From: an uncultured Tateyamaria sp.
GTDB taxonomy: Bacteria > Pseudomonadota > Alphaproteobacteria > Rhodobacterales > Rhodobacteraceae
DNA: 64,000 bases
Assembly (NCBI RefSeq): GCF_947496075.1
Contig: NZ_CANMBJ010000001.1
Location: forward strand, 310,001 to 374,000
Direction of reading: 5' to 3'
A program made the translations under genes and the position numbers. Below, piece after piece: positions 35,172 through 46,100 of this stretch; the stretch's first letter is position 1; each line of letters starts with the position of its first letter. The notes beneath the pieces are model-generated. The model made no database searches. It was not told the origin of the DNA and worked only from the letters and a program-made list of their open reading frames with translations.

Positions 35172-35670
35172 CGGCGGCCACCTTTACGCTGATCATACGG
35201 TCAGGCTCGGCAGGCGGCTCGCCGCGGGTGATTGCATCGACGTGCTCCATGCCAGAGGTCACCTGACCATAAACGGTGTACTGACCGTTCAGGAAATCAT
35301 TGTCCTTGAAGTTGATAAAGAACTGGCTGTTGGCGCTGTCGGGGTTGGCCGACCGCGCAGCCCCCAGCGAACCACGGGCGTGGGGGACCTTGGAGAACTC
35401 GGCCGGAACGTCCGGCTTGTCCGAACCACCTGTGCCGGCCATGCGGATATTGAACCCGTCTTCCATGTCGCCATGCTGCACGTCGCCCGTCTGCGCCATG
35501 AAACCGTCGATTACACGGTGAAACGCGACGTTGTCATATTCACCGGCACGCGCCAGTTCCTTCATCCGCTCGACATGCTTGGGGGCCACGTCGGGCAGCA
35601 GTTGAATGGTGACGGTTCCGCCTTTGAGCTCCATCAGGATCGTGTTTTCGGGGTCTTTGATCTCGGCCAT
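35161..35670 (-). CDS. Peptidyl-prolyl isomerase, cyclophilin type, cytoplasmic
   Basis: A 169-residue cyclophilin without a signal peptide (MAEIKDPENTILMELKGG). It has FHRVIDGFMAQTGD, DSANSQFFINF and the C-terminal GEPPAEPDRM. It is a tandem paralogue of the exported copy downstream and shares its transcript. The pair covers both compartments. Confidence 0.95.
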   Translation of the reverse strand: MAEIKDPENTILMELKGGTVTIQLLPDVAPKHVERMKELARAGEYDNVAFHRVIDGFMAQTGDVQHGDMEDGFNIRMAGTGGSDKPDVPAEFSKVPHARGSLGAARSANPDSANSQFFINFKDNDFLNGQYTVYGQVTSGMEHVDAITRGEPPAEPDRMISVKVAADVA

Positions 35671-35799
35671 GTGCGCCTCTTTCCAATTGGTTTGGGCATC
35701 TACCTAAGCCGGTGGGCACGCAGGGACAAGTCACCCGGTTGACCCGAGGTGCATTTGCCGCGATGCAAGGGCCAACACAGAGGCAAAGGAGTGCGCAAC

Positions 35800-36987
35800 A
35801 TGGGCTGGAAATCGCTGGATGATATGGATCTGAACGGTAAGCGCGTGTTGACCCGCGTCGATATCAACGTGCCCATGGAGGATGGCCGGGTGACCGACGC
35901 CACCCGCATTGAGCGGATCGTGCCCACCATCAAGGACATCCGCGCAAAAGGCGGCAGCCCGGTGTTGCTGGCCCATTTCGGACGGCCCAAGGGCCAGCCC
36001 AACCCCGAGATGTCTTTGCAGCCCCTCGTCCCTGCCCTCGAACAGGCGTTCGGGTGCGCGGTCATCTTTGTCGAACGTCCCAGCCGGGACTGGATCGACG
36101 CGCAACCTGCCGACGCTGTCATTCTTGTGGAGAACACCCGCTTTTCCCCAATGGAAGAAGCCAACGATCCGCAGATGGCACAATTCCTTGCCACGCTCGG
36201 CGACGCCTATTGCAACGACGCATTTTCTGCAGCGCACCGGGCGCATGCCTCGACCACCGGCGTGGCCCACCTGCTGCCCAACTGCGCGGGTCGGTTGATG
36301 CAGGCGGAACTGGAAGCGCTAGAAGCGGCCTTGTCCAACCCGAAGCGTCCCGTAGGAGCCGTTGTGGGTGGAGCCAAAGTGTCGACCAAGCTGGACCTGC
36401 TGCAGAACCTCGTGAAGAAGATCGACGTGTTGATCATCGGCGGGGGCATGGCCAATACATTCATCGCGGCACAAGGCGCGGACCTTGGCGCATCGCTGCA
36501 AGAGGCGGACCTGCACAACTCCGCGCGGGACATCATGGCGGCAGCCAAGGACGCAGGCTGCACCGTGATCCTGCCGACAGACGGACGTGTCGCGCGCGAA
36601 TTCAAAGCCGGTGCGGACCATGAGGTGATTGCCCTTGGGCAAGATACGAAACTGGCAGATGACCAGATGGTTCTGGATGCTGGCGATGATGCAGCCGACA
36701 CCATCGCACGGGCGTTTAGCGATTTGGAAACGTTGATCTGGAACGGGCCACTCGGCGCATTCGAGATCGCGCCATTCGATACGGCAACAGTGACCGCAGC
36801 CAAGGCCGCTGCAGCGCTGACCAAGGCAGGCAAGCTGGTCACCGTCGCAGGTGGCGGAGACACGGTGGCCGCGCTCAATCAGGCGGGTGTTGCAGGTGAC
36901 TTCACCTATATCTCCACCGCCGGGGGCGCATTCCTCGAATGGATGGAGGGTAAAGACCTGCCTGGGGTAGCTGCGCTCACTCAATAG
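35800..36987 (+). CDS. pgk: Phosphoglycerate kinase
   Basis: A 395-residue enzyme that makes ATP from 1,3-bisphosphoglycerate in glycolysis. N-terminal motif [27 protein letters not shown], the nucleotide region [11 protein letters not shown], and the C-terminal [12 protein letters not shown] are present. ATG 35800 ([14 protein letters not shown]) has an AAGGAG upstream; the longer frame to 35749 is leader. It acts on the product of the two gap genes at the left of the window but is not linked to them. Confidence 0.97.
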   Translation: MGWKSLDDMDLNGKRVLTRVDINVPMEDGRVTDATRIERIVPTIKDIRAKGGSPVLLAHFGRPKGQPNPEMSLQPLVPALEQAFGCAVIFVERPSRDWIDAQPADAVILVENTRFSPMEEANDPQMAQFLATLGDAYCNDAFSAAHRAHASTTGVAHLLPNCAGRLMQAELEALEAALSNPKRPVGAVVGGAKVSTKLDLLQNLVKKIDVLIIGGGMANTFIAAQGADLGASLQEADLHNSARDIMAAAKDAGCTVILPTDGRVAREFKAGADHEVIALGQDTKLADDQMVLDAGDDAADTIARAFSDLETLIWNGPLGAFEIAPFDTATVTAAKAAAALTKAGKLVTVAGGGDTVAALNQAGVAGDFTYISTAGGAFLEWMEGKDLPGVAALTQ

Positions 36988-37065
36988 TCAGCGCGAGCCG
37001 GTTGGCGCAGACGCGCCTTAACTCATATGATGCCCTATCGATCTGCATCAAATGGGGGACACGAC

Positions 37066-37839
37066 ATGGCCTGGACACTGATCACCGGCGCATCCGAAGG
37101 TTTGGGTGTAGAGTTCGCGTGCGTTGCGGCCAAGGAAAACCGCAATGTGATCCTGGCCGCGCGGTCCAAGGACAAGCTTGACGCGGTCGCCGAGGAGGCG
37201 CGCAGCCACGGGGTTGAGGCGGTGGTGATCCCCGCCGATCTGTCCGACATGGCGGAGGTCGACCGGTTGTGGTCCGAAGCGAGTAACGGACGCGAGATTG
37301 ATGTCCTCGTGAACAACGCAGGTCTTGGCTATAGCGGGCCGTTCGACGCCGGTCAGGGATGGGAGCGCGAGCTGGCCTCGATCAACGTGAACATGCTGGC
37401 ACTGACCCGGCTGATGAAGCTGGCGATCCCGCACATGCAGGGTTTGCCCAAGGGGCGTATCCTGAACGTCGCCTCTGTCGCTGGGTTCACCCCCGGTCCG
37501 CAGATGGCAGTGTATCACGCCACGAAAGCTTATGTTCTGTCCCTGTCCGAAGCAGTAGCCGAAGAATTGCGCGGATCATCCGTGACCGTGACGGCACTGT
37601 GCCCTGGTGCGACTGCCACCAATTTTTTCGATGACGCCGACATGCACGGCGTGCGCCTGCTCAGGATGTCGAAGCCCATGAACGCCAGGGACGTGGCCGA
37701 GGCCGGTTGGCTACACGCACGGATCGGCAAGCGGATCGTCGTACCCGGTGCCATGAACAAGATGTTGGCTTTCCTGCCCCGGATATCGCCGCGAACCCTG
37801 ACAACGCGGATAGCCGCGCAAATGATGGGAAAACACTAG
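37066..37839 (+). CDS. Short-chain dehydrogenase/reductase
   Basis: A 257-residue SDR: NAD(P) motif TGASEGLG (6-13), NNAG (near 82), catalytic Ser in NVASVAGF, and Tyr-x3-Lys in YHATK. RSKDKL after the second strand suggests NADP preference. ATG 37066 is chosen (MAWTLITGASEG). The substrate is not evident. Confidence 0.9.
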   Translation: MAWTLITGASEGLGVEFACVAAKENRNVILAARSKDKLDAVAEEARSHGVEAVVIPADLSDMAEVDRLWSEASNGREIDVLVNNAGLGYSGPFDAGQGWERELASINVNMLALTRLMKLAIPHMQGLPKGRILNVASVAGFTPGPQMAVYHATKAYVLSLSEAVAEELRGSSVTVTALCPGATATNFFDDADMHGVRLLRMSKPMNARDVAEAGWLHARIGKRIVVPGAMNKMLAFLPRISPRTLTTRIAAQMMGKH

Positions 37840-37932
37840 GCCTTGTAAACAAAAGGGATTCACAGCGCGAATCACCTGTGTCATAGTGTTCGAAACCGCC
37901 CAAAGAGGCGGGAACAAAGGCAGTAGTTTCAC

Positions 37933-38232
37933 ATGACCCGTACAGCGCGCCCCGCCGTGGGCACATTTATCTTCTTCTCGATTACGTTCGCTTTGGCGAT
38001 CTATTTCACCTTTGCCGCCGTACAGGGGGATTTTGGTCTGTTCCGCCGTGCCGAGATCGAAGCAGAAGCGCGGGACCTGTCGCGCCAGCTTTCTGAGGTC
38101 CAAGTGCAGGTGGCACAGATGGAGAACCTGACCAAGCGTTTGTCGGATGATTACCTAGACCTTGACCTGCTAGACGAACAGGCCCGCAGCGTGCTCGGCA
38201 TGTTGCGCAGTGACGAAATCGTCATACGCTGA
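37933..38232 (+). CDS. ftsB: Septum formation initiator FtsB/DivIC-like
   Basis: A 99-residue bitopic protein: one transmembrane helix (about 10-30), then a coiled coil (about 40-75), then the LDLLDEQARSVLGM motif of the DivIC/FtsB family. It links FtsL and FtsQ in the divisome. Its place just before pdhA is a common alphaproteobacterial arrangement. Confidence 0.88.
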   Translation: MTRTARPAVGTFIFFSITFALAIYFTFAAVQGDFGLFRRAEIEAEARDLSRQLSEVQVQVAQMENLTKRLSDDYLDLDLLDEQARSVLGMLRSDEIVIR

Positions 38233-38311
38233 CCCCTGAAAAACAAGCATTATTGGTGCAAGTTGCCCTCGCGGCAGATTGGCACTCGCCTCGCGTGAAC
38301 GAATCCTGTAG

Positions 38312-38337
38312 GGAATAGTTTAACGCTAAACTATTCC
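38312..38337 (+). promoter_or_regulatory. Perfect 26-base palindromic operator upstream of pdhA
   Basis: GGAATAGTTTA and its exact inverse complement flank ACGC. It lies 21-46 bases before the pdhA start. The core ATAGTTTAACG(C/G)TAAACTA is shared with the lpdA upstream site, so E1, E2 and E3 of the complex are probably co-regulated. Confidence 0.75.
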
Positions 38338-38357
38338 TTGTCAGGGAGGTCGCCGCC

Positions 38358-39347
38358 ATGGCCGCGCGCAAAGCCCAAACGAAACCAAACGTGTCAGCGG
38401 AGGAGCTGCAGGGCTACTACCGCGACATGTTGCTGATCCGCCGGTTCGAGGAAAAAGCCGGGCAGTTGTACGGCATGGGCCTGATCGGTGGGTTTTGCCA
38501 CCTTTATATCGGGCAGGAAGCCGTGGTTGTGGGCCTGGAGGCTGCGGCCGAGGACGGCGACAAGCGCATCACGTCCTACCGCGATCACGGCCACATGCTG
38601 GCCTGTGGCATGGATCCCAATGGCGTGATGGCCGAGCTGACGGGTCGCGAGGGCGGCTATTCCAAGGGCAAGGGTGGCTCCATGCACATGTTCTCGAAAG
38701 AGAAGCATTTCTATGGGGGGCATGGCATCGTTGCCGCGCAGGTGCCCCTTGGTGCGGGCCTCGCCTTTGCTGACAAGTATAAGGAAAACGGGCGCGTCAC
38801 CTTTACCTATTTCGGTGATGGTGCGGCCAACCAGGGCCAGGTCTACGAGGCCTATAACATGGCCGAGCTCTGGGACCTGCCGGTCGTATTCGTCATAGAG
38901 AACAACCAGTACGCCATGGGCACCTCCACCAAGCGGTCAACGAAGTCGCCCAGCTATTGGGAACGTGGTGCGGCTTATGGCATCCCCGGCGAGGAAGTAG
39001 ATGGCATGGATGTGTTGGCGGTCAAGGCGGCGGGTCAGAAGGCCGTCGCGCACTGCCGGGCTGGCAAGGGTCCGTATATCCTTGAGATCAAGACATATCG
39101 GTATCGCGGTCACTCGATGTCCGATCCAGCCAAGTATCGCACCCGCGAGGAAGTGCAGAAGATGCGCGATGAGCGTGATCCGATCGAGGCCGTCCGTTCC
39201 ATGCTACTGACCGGCAAGCACGCGACCGAGGATGACCTGAAGGCCATCGACAAAGAGATCAAGGAAATCGTGAACGCCTCGGCCGAGTTTGCGAAGGAAA
39301 GCCCGGAACCAGCGCTCGACGAGCTTTGGACCGATATTTACGCCTGA
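38358..39347 (+). CDS. pdhA: Pyruvate dehydrogenase E1 component, alpha subunit
   Basis: A 329-residue E1-alpha. The thiamine diphosphate motif GDGAANQGQVYEAYNMAELW ends in NN (IENN). The phosphorylation-loop region YRYRGHSMSDPAKYR is conserved as in alphaproteobacterial and mitochondrial enzymes. A strong AGGGAGG precedes the ATG. It decarboxylates pyruvate together with PdhB, whose gene starts 15 bases on. Confidence 0.97.
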   Translation: MAARKAQTKPNVSAEELQGYYRDMLLIRRFEEKAGQLYGMGLIGGFCHLYIGQEAVVVGLEAAAEDGDKRITSYRDHGHMLACGMDPNGVMAELTGREGGYSKGKGGSMHMFSKEKHFYGGHGIVAAQVPLGAGLAFADKYKENGRVTFTYFGDGAANQGQVYEAYNMAELWDLPVVFVIENNQYAMGTSTKRSTKSPSYWERGAAYGIPGEEVDGMDVLAVKAAGQKAVAHCRAGKGPYILEIKTYRYRGHSMSDPAKYRTREEVQKMRDERDPIEAVRSMLLTGKHATEDDLKAIDKEIKEIVNASAEFAKESPEPALDELWTDIYA

Positions 39348-39362
39348 GGGGAGACGAGACTT

Positions 39363-40727
39363 ATGGCAACCGAAATTCTCATGCCCGCCCTGTCCCCCAC
39401 CATGGAGGAAGGCACGCTGGCGAAATGGCTGGTGAAGGAGGGCGATACGGTATCGTCCGGTGACATCATGGCCGAGATCGAGACCGACAAGGCGACGATG
39501 GAGTTCGAAGCCGTCGATGAAGGGATTGTTGGCAAGATCCTGATCGCGGAAGGCACCGAGGGTGTGAAGGTGAACACGCCCATCGCCATTCTGGTCGACG
39601 AAGGTGAAGAGGTCGGCGACGTATCTGCCGCCCCTGCCCCGGCAGCCGAAGCCGCCCCTGCGGTTGAAGCATCTGCATCTGCCGCTACGGCGGCGCCTGC
39701 CGCACCGCAGGTCGACCTGACGCCGGACTGGCCGGAAGGCACCGCGATGAAGGAGCAAACGGTCCGCGAAGCGTTGCGCGACGCCATGGCCGAAGAGATG
39801 CGGTCTGATGACACCGTGTTTCTGATGGGCGAGGAAGTGGCCGAGTACCAGGGTGCGTATAAGATATCGCAAGGATTGCTGGACGAATTCGGGGCAAAGC
39901 GTGTGATTGACACGCCCATCACGGAACACGGCTTTGCCGGGATCGGTGTCGGTGCTGCGTTCGGTGGCTTGCGCCCGATTGTCGAGTTCATGACCTTCAA
40001 CTTCGCGATGCAGGCAATTGACCAGATCATCAACTCGGCAGCCAAGACGCTGTATATGTCCGGCGGTCAGATGGGTGCGCCCATGGTGTTCCGCGGCCCG
40101 AACGGTGCTGCCGCCCGCGTGGGTGCGCAGCACTCTCAGGACTACGCGGCGTGGTACATGCAGGTTCCAGGTCTGAAGGTGGTCATGCCCTATTCGGCCT
40201 CGGACGCCAAAGGTCTGATGAAGACGGCGATCCGCGACAACAACCCCGTCATCTTCCTGGAAAACGAGATCCTCTACGGCCGCACCTTTGACGTGCCGGA
40301 CATGGACGATTTCACAGTGCCCTTCGGCAAGGCGCGCATTTGGCGCGAAGGTGACGATGTGACCATCGTATCCTTCGGCATCGGGATGCAATACGCGCTG
40401 GAGGCTGCGGACAAGCTGGCCGCTGAAGGCATCAATGCCGAGGTTATCGACCTGCGTACCCTGCGCCCGATGGATACGGGCACGATCATCAATTCGGTAA
40501 TGAAAACAAATCGCTGTGTGACTGTTGAAGAGGGTTGGCCGCAAGGCTCTGTAGGCAACTACATCAGCTCGGTCATCATGCAGCAGGCCTTCGACTACCT
40601 CGATGCACCGGTCATCAACTGCACAGGCAAGGATGTTCCAATGCCGTATGCCGCGAACCTCGAAAAGCACGCGCTGATCACCACGGACGAGGTGATCGAA
40701 GCCGTCAAGCAAGTCACCTACCGCTAA
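39363..40727 (+). CDS. pdhB: Pyruvate dehydrogenase E1 beta with N-terminal lipoyl domain
   Basis: A 454-residue E1-beta carrying an extra lipoyl domain (1-80, lipoyl Lys43 in ETDKATMEF), an Ala/Pro linker (about 85-120), and then the transketolase-like E1-beta domain (about 130-454). The added lipoyl domain is typical of alphaproteobacteria. Residues 1-75 match the lipoyl domain of PdhC at 70 of 75 positions. Confidence 0.97.
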   Translation: MATEILMPALSPTMEEGTLAKWLVKEGDTVSSGDIMAEIETDKATMEFEAVDEGIVGKILIAEGTEGVKVNTPIAILVDEGEEVGDVSAAPAPAAEAAPAVEASASAATAAPAAPQVDLTPDWPEGTAMKEQTVREALRDAMAEEMRSDDTVFLMGEEVAEYQGAYKISQGLLDEFGAKRVIDTPITEHGFAGIGVGAAFGGLRPIVEFMTFNFAMQAIDQIINSAAKTLYMSGGQMGAPMVFRGPNGAAARVGAQHSQDYAAWYMQVPGLKVVMPYSASDAKGLMKTAIRDNNPVIFLENEILYGRTFDVPDMDDFTVPFGKARIWREGDDVTIVSFGIGMQYALEAADKLAAEGINAEVIDLRTLRPMDTGTIINSVMKTNRCVTVEEGWPQGSVGNYISSVIMQQAFDYLDAPVINCTGKDVPMPYAANLEKHALITTDEVIEAVKQVTYR

Positions 40728-40739
40728 GGAGCCGCAGAC

Positions 40740-42038
40740 ATGCCGACAGAAATTCTCATGCCCGCACTGTCTCCGACCATGGAGGAAGGTACACTTGCGA
40801 AATGGCTGGTGAAAGAAGGGGATACCGTATCGTCTGGTGATCTACTGGCCGAGATCGAGACCGACAAGGCAACCATGGAATTCGAAGCGGTCGATGAAGG
40901 GATCGTCGGCAAGATTCTGGTCGCGGAAGGTTCGGAAGGTGTGAAGGTGAACACCCCCATCGCTGTATTGCTGGAAGACGGCGAAAGCGCAGACGATATT
41001 GGCAGCGCAAGCACCGCGTCGACGGCCCCCGCGCCAGCAACCGTTGAAGCCCCAGCCAGCGAACCTGCAGCCGCGGTAGCCGCTGCACCTGCTCCGTCTG
41101 CGCCCAAGAGCAACGACGGAACCCGTATCTTTGCATCCCCGCTTGCGCGACGCATTGCGGCGCAGAAAAGGCTCGACCTGAGTGCGATCAAAGGATCCGG
41201 GCCGCATGGTCGCATCGTCAAGGCGGATGTTGAACAGGTAGAGGCTGCTCAAGTGCAGGCTGCACCGGCGACAGCAGCAGCCACACCGATTGCGGCAGCC
41301 CCAGCAGGCCCCAGCAGCGACACCATTGCGAAAATGTATGAGGGGCGCGAATACGAAGAAGTCAAACTCGACGGGATGCGGAAAACCATTGCTGCACGGC
41401 TCACTGAAGCCAAGCAGACGGTCCCACACTTCTACCTCCGGCGCGATATCAAACTGGACGCGCTGCTCGAATTCCGCAGCACCCTCAATGGGCAGCTGTC
41501 CGAGCGCGGGGTGAAACTGTCCGTGAACGACTTTATCATCAAAGCCTGCGCGCTGGCGCTGCAACAAGTGCCTGACGCGAACGCGGTTTGGGCAGGTGAC
41601 AAAGTGCTCAAGCTCACGCCTTCCGATGTTGCCGTCGCAGTAGCAATTGAAGGCGGACTTTTCACACCCGTGTTGCAAGACGCACATCAGAAATCGCTGT
41701 CCGCACTTTCCGCGGAGATGAAGGATTTGGCAGGTCGCGCCCGTGATCGTAAACTCGCCCCGCATGAGTATCAGGGTGGTAGTTTCGCCATCTCGAACTT
41801 GGGTATGTTTGGGATCGACAACTTCGACGCGGTTATCAATCCCCCACACGGCGCAATTCTCGCCGTTGGCGCCGGTGTCAAAAAACCAGTGGTAGGCGCG
41901 GATGGAGAATTGCAAGTCGCGACCGTGATGTCCGTCACCCTATCCGTGGATCACCGTGTGATTGACGGAGCTCTTGGTGCGAACCTTTTGAAAGCCATTG
42001 TGGACAATCTGGAAAATCCATTGGCAATGCTTGCTTGA
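40740..42038 (+). CDS. pdhC: Dihydrolipoamide acetyltransferase (E2) of pyruvate dehydrogenase
   Basis: A 432-residue E2 with one lipoyl domain (1-80, Lys43), an Ala/Pro linker, a peripheral subunit-binding domain (about 123-158, [17 protein letters not shown]...GRIVKADV), and the catalytic acetyltransferase core (about 200-432) with the active-site motif [11 protein letters not shown]. It starts 12 bases after pdhB. The E3 (lpdA) is encoded 18 kb away. Confidence 0.97.
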   Translation: MPTEILMPALSPTMEEGTLAKWLVKEGDTVSSGDLLAEIETDKATMEFEAVDEGIVGKILVAEGSEGVKVNTPIAVLLEDGESADDIGSASTASTAPAPATVEAPASEPAAAVAAAPAPSAPKSNDGTRIFASPLARRIAAQKRLDLSAIKGSGPHGRIVKADVEQVEAAQVQAAPATAAATPIAAAPAGPSSDTIAKMYEGREYEEVKLDGMRKTIAARLTEAKQTVPHFYLRRDIKLDALLEFRSTLNGQLSERGVKLSVNDFIIKACALALQQVPDANAVWAGDKVLKLTPSDVAVAVAIEGGLFTPVLQDAHQKSLSALSAEMKDLAGRARDRKLAPHEYQGGSFAISNLGMFGIDNFDAVINPPHGAILAVGAGVKKPVVGADGELQVATVMSVTLSVDHRVIDGALGANLLKAIVDNLENPLAMLA

Positions 42039-42040
42039 TA

Positions 42041-42069
42041 CAGAAAAAACCCCTGGCGAACGCCAGGGG
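42041..42069 (-). terminator. Terminator for cysE (and pdhC)
   Basis: CCCCTGGCG-AA-CGCCAGGGG (42050-42069 with flanks) has six A on its left, which read as a T-run on the minus strand. It therefore suits cysE best and probably also stops pdhC. The rest of the 135 bases between pdhC and cysE holds nothing else I can identify. Confidence 0.8.
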
Positions 42070-42173
42070 CTCTACTCGCTATTCGGCTGCACCTGATTTG
42101 CCAAGACTAATAAGAAAAACAGCCTCAACAACAAAGACTTTCAGCTAGTTTTCACAATCGCAAGATAGATCGC

Positions 42174-42983
42174 TTACTGATCCTTACCCAGCATGTGGTT
42201 CATGGATACCGAGGGTTGATCACAGCCAGCCTCGCCTACAATCCGCGCCGGAATTCCAGCAACTGTTTTGCACGGCGGGACCTCTTCCAAAACAACAGAA
42301 CCCGCTGCAATACGGCTGCAGTTACCCACCAGAATGTTTCCAAGCACTTTGGCACCGGCACCAATAAGAACACCATCACCGATCTTGGGGTGCCTATCTT
42401 CTTCCTCTTTGCCGGTCCCGCCCAGGGTCACGGAATGCAACATGGATACGTTGTCGCCCACAACAGCGGTTTCACCGATAACGATGGAATGTGCGTGATC
42501 GATCATGATGCCCTTGCCAATGTGCGCGGCTGGGTGAATGTCTACACCAAATATCTCGGACACGCGCATCTGGAAGAAATAGGCAAGGTCGGTATGGCCT
42601 TCCTGCCAAAGAAAGTGCCCCACACGATACGCCTGCATTGCCTGATACCCCTTGAAGTACAAGATGGGTTGCAGCAACCGATGGCATGCCGGGTCACGTT
42701 CATAAACAGCAACAAGGTCTGCGCGAGCAGCCTCTACCAGCGCCGGCGACTTCTGGTAGGCTTCTTCGACAATCTCGCGCACGACAACCATGGACATCTC
42801 GTTCGAAGCCAGCTTGGCCGCAATCCGATAAGACAGCGCTTTTTCCACAGATTTGTGATGTAGAATGCATGCGTGTACGAACCCACCGATCAACGGTTCG
42901 TCTGAAACAGCTCGGCGCGCCTCTTCCGTAATCTGGTCCCAAACCGGATCAATCGAAGCGATGTTTGTGCGTAGGTCAGCCAT
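42174..42983 (-). CDS. cysE: Serine O-acetyltransferase
   Basis: A 269-residue enzyme that makes O-acetylserine for cysteine synthesis. A helical N-terminal domain (1-135) is followed by a left-handed beta-helix of hexapeptide repeats (about 140-250) with DIHPAAHIGKGIMIDHAH and GDNVSMLHSVTLGG. The C-terminal tail (SVSMNHMLGKDQ) is the part that usually mediates complex formation with cysteine synthase. It lies downstream of GTA g15 on the same strand, 189 bases away. Confidence 0.96.
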   Translation of the reverse strand: MADLRTNIASIDPVWDQITEEARRAVSDEPLIGGFVHACILHHKSVEKALSYRIAAKLASNEMSMVVVREIVEEAYQKSPALVEAARADLVAVYERDPACHRLLQPILYFKGYQAMQAYRVGHFLWQEGHTDLAYFFQMRVSEIFGVDIHPAAHIGKGIMIDHAHSIVIGETAVVGDNVSMLHSVTLGGTGKEEEDRHPKIGDGVLIGAGAKVLGNILVGNCSRIAAGSVVLEEVPPCKTVAGIPARIVGEAGCDQPSVSMNHMLGKDQ

Positions 42984-43172
42984 AGAGTGTCCTTTCGGAT
43001 TCTTCCTACCCTATTTAAGACCTTTTCTCCAAACGCAAACCCGTGATGTGTCCCATCTCGAAACTGGATCATTTGCCCATGCTCGCGCAGGCTGGTTCCA
43101 CGGCAAAGCTCCCAACACAGTTAATGCCGCGCAAGTGCTACAGGCTGCATAGCCCCTGTTCGAATCGCCATG

Positions 43173-46100
43173 TCATTCAGACCAGATCGCTGTTTTGAAC
43201 GGCCCTGGCCCAAATCGGGCAGAGTTCTGGGCCACCGAGACCTCAAAATCTCCAGTAAGTCCATCAGCTTGCTGCATAGCGCTTGTGTATGTCCAAGACG
43301 GCTCTGATACGACAACTTCACGAACAACTTGTCCAAGCGTCCCTACCCGAACTGTATAGCTCTCTGTCTCTTCAGCCAACGGTACCTCAGGCAAGTCCCA
43401 ACCGTCACCATCCAATCTCGTGCGACGAACCCACTCGACATCAACACCGGTACCGCTGCTGGCAAGCTTAAGATGAACCGGTGCATAGGGCCTCAATCCA
43501 TTCCCATTAAAGGCATGAATGGCCTCCGTATAAGATGGGTCGTCATAGCTGCGCTTGGACGGCCCAATTCGGAAAGTTTGCGAGATCCGACGCAAAGAGC
43601 GAAGCAGATTGATCTGAGACGGAACACCGTTCATGTGCACGAACCAAGAACCAACTGGCCATTCAATAGGAATATAGGCATCCGTTCCAGCTTGTCCGCG
43701 CAACCTGTTGGACAGCAAATACTGGTTCGGCCCAATCAACTCGGCGTCCTTGAACTGGATCAGCTCCCAGTTGTCAGGCGAACCATCTCCGACAGCAACA
43801 AGATTTCCACCGCTCAGAAACGCGGACTCTGGGATTGACTGCAGAGTCCCATGGATCATTTTAACATCAAGTGGAGCACCTCGATCTACCAGCCCGGGCA
43901 CGGCACGCGGCAAGGGCGAATTCAGAAAGCCGATATTCGCCCGGGCGGCAATCACTGTGTTGAGCACAAAGTCAGAGTCAGTTGGCGACTGATACACCGC
44001 CACGCCACCCGGCCAAGGTGAGCCTGTCACGGCCAGATGTGGTGCGTGCTCCACCTCATCCCCAGTGAGCAATGGCAAGTCCATGAATACTGATGTCAAT
44101 GGAACCGGTGGAACAAACTCACGGACACCTGCCAACTCGTCGGAAAGATCCGAGGGCGTATATACTTCAGGTTCAATCCGCACAGCTTCCAACAACTGCA
44201 TATGGCCTTGTTCCACCCGGTCCACGCGGTAAAGCCCAGCACCCTCAGATTGATCGGCCGTCACCTCGATAACGTCACCAGCACCTACACCAATTTGTGA
44301 CGGCGGCAGCGCAAGCTTGATTGCTTCGCGGGCAACCCTCGCCTCGGTCAACCAACGCTCTGCCACCTGCCGACCCTCGGGACGGGTCAACGCCATCACA
44401 ATCTCACTCGTGGATACGGCATGCGTGGTATCGTCCGCCAGAATGGCTTCCTCCGACAGCACGTCGAAATTCCCGTCAGTCTGTACAAAGCGAACGCGTA
44501 CACGCCCCGCCAACTCGGCCTCGGATTCGCGCGACTGCTCCAAGCGGCCGTTGAGGTCAGAGTGGATTGCAAGTGTTTCCGGCGGCAGTTCAACCGCCCC
44601 TGTTCCAGAGCGCGAGACAAACTTCAGAACACCATCACGCTCAATTGCATCAAAAGCAAATCGCAGCATCAGCGGCTGCAACGCCCCCCGCGCATCAGTG
44701 ACATCATCAACAACGAACCCACGCACATATCCAAACAGCTCAGATGTGTCGTAGTGTTGTAGCCCGGACCGTTCGCAGATTTCACCAACAACCGACGCAA
44801 GCGACCGGCCCGACGTGCGCCCGTTGATCCAGTGACCACGCGGGTAGTTCTCTCCATCGGACCAAATGCGCAGCGAGTTTGGAAAGAATGGATACGGCCT
44901 TGCATCCCAAGCCCAGACAAAGGCCCGAGACATGTCCACCATCGGAGCCTCATACTCAACCGATACTGGATTGTTCTCGGTAGCCCGCCAATACGAATGC
45001 ATCGCCCTGAGGTATTGCTTCTGGATCAGATCGTCGCGCGCGCCATTCGAATACTTCGGCAGGCTGCTCTCAGATGATTTCTGGTCCAAAAACTTGTTGG
45101 GCTGGTTCGTACCCTTGTCGATGGCAGCGCACCCAAGCTCTGTGAACCAGATTGGCTTGGACTCCGGGACCCAAGACGTAGGAAGTGCCGACCGCACGCC
45201 CGCGATACGTTCATAGTGCGCATTGCCCCACCAGTTGCGAATGTCCTTGTAGCGATACACCCAAGGCTCGTCATGCGCGCCATCTGTGATTGGCGTTCTT
45301 ATTTGCGCAGTATCGGCTTCCTGTGACCGATAATACCAATCGTAGCCCTCGCCACCCTCAATGTTGGAGCGCAGGTAGTCGATGTTGTATAAGCTCTGCC
45401 ACTCTGCGTCCGCATGATCTTCGCCATCGCGCCAATCCGAAATCGGCATGTAGTTGTCGATCCCGATGAAGTCGATGTTCTCATCTGCCCACAGAGGATC
45501 CAGGTGAAAATAGCGATCGCCACTCCCGTCCTGCGGCTGATACCCAAAGTATTCCGTCCAATCAGCGGCATAGCTGATCTTGGTGTCTGGGCCCAGGATA
45601 ATGCGCACCTGAGCCGCCAACTCTCGCAGTTTCTGGACGGCGTAGAATTGGTTTCCTGTACCACGAATTTGCGTCAAGCCACGCATCTCCGACCCAATGC
45701 AGAACGCGTCAACTCCCCCTGCCTGACGGCACAATGCCGCGTAGTGCAAAATAAACCGCGACAACGTCCACTCCTGCGGGCCGACATACTGGTAATTTCC
45801 GTGAGTATTGAAGTGGGATGCATTTACATTACCAAAGAATGCATCAACCTCCGCTTCGGCAGCAGCGGTACCATCCGGTGATCCGTCGATCCCTAGTGCC
45901 CGCGACAAGGTGATCCTACCCCGCCAGGGAAGGTAAGGCTGCGTTTCATCAGGTGCGTACGGGTTGGGCAGCTCATTACCTTCCAACTGATCCATCAGAA
46001 TGAAAGGATAGAACATGACCTTCTTTCCGGATGCATTCATGGCTTGAATAGCTTGCATGACCGACCCATCCGCAGGTGTGCCGCCATAGATCGGGCGATC

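Noticed and set aside
39204-40712. Minus-strand ORF of 502 codons opposite pdhB
   Set aside because: Shadow of pdhB; the His/Gly/Arg-rich translation has no family resemblance.
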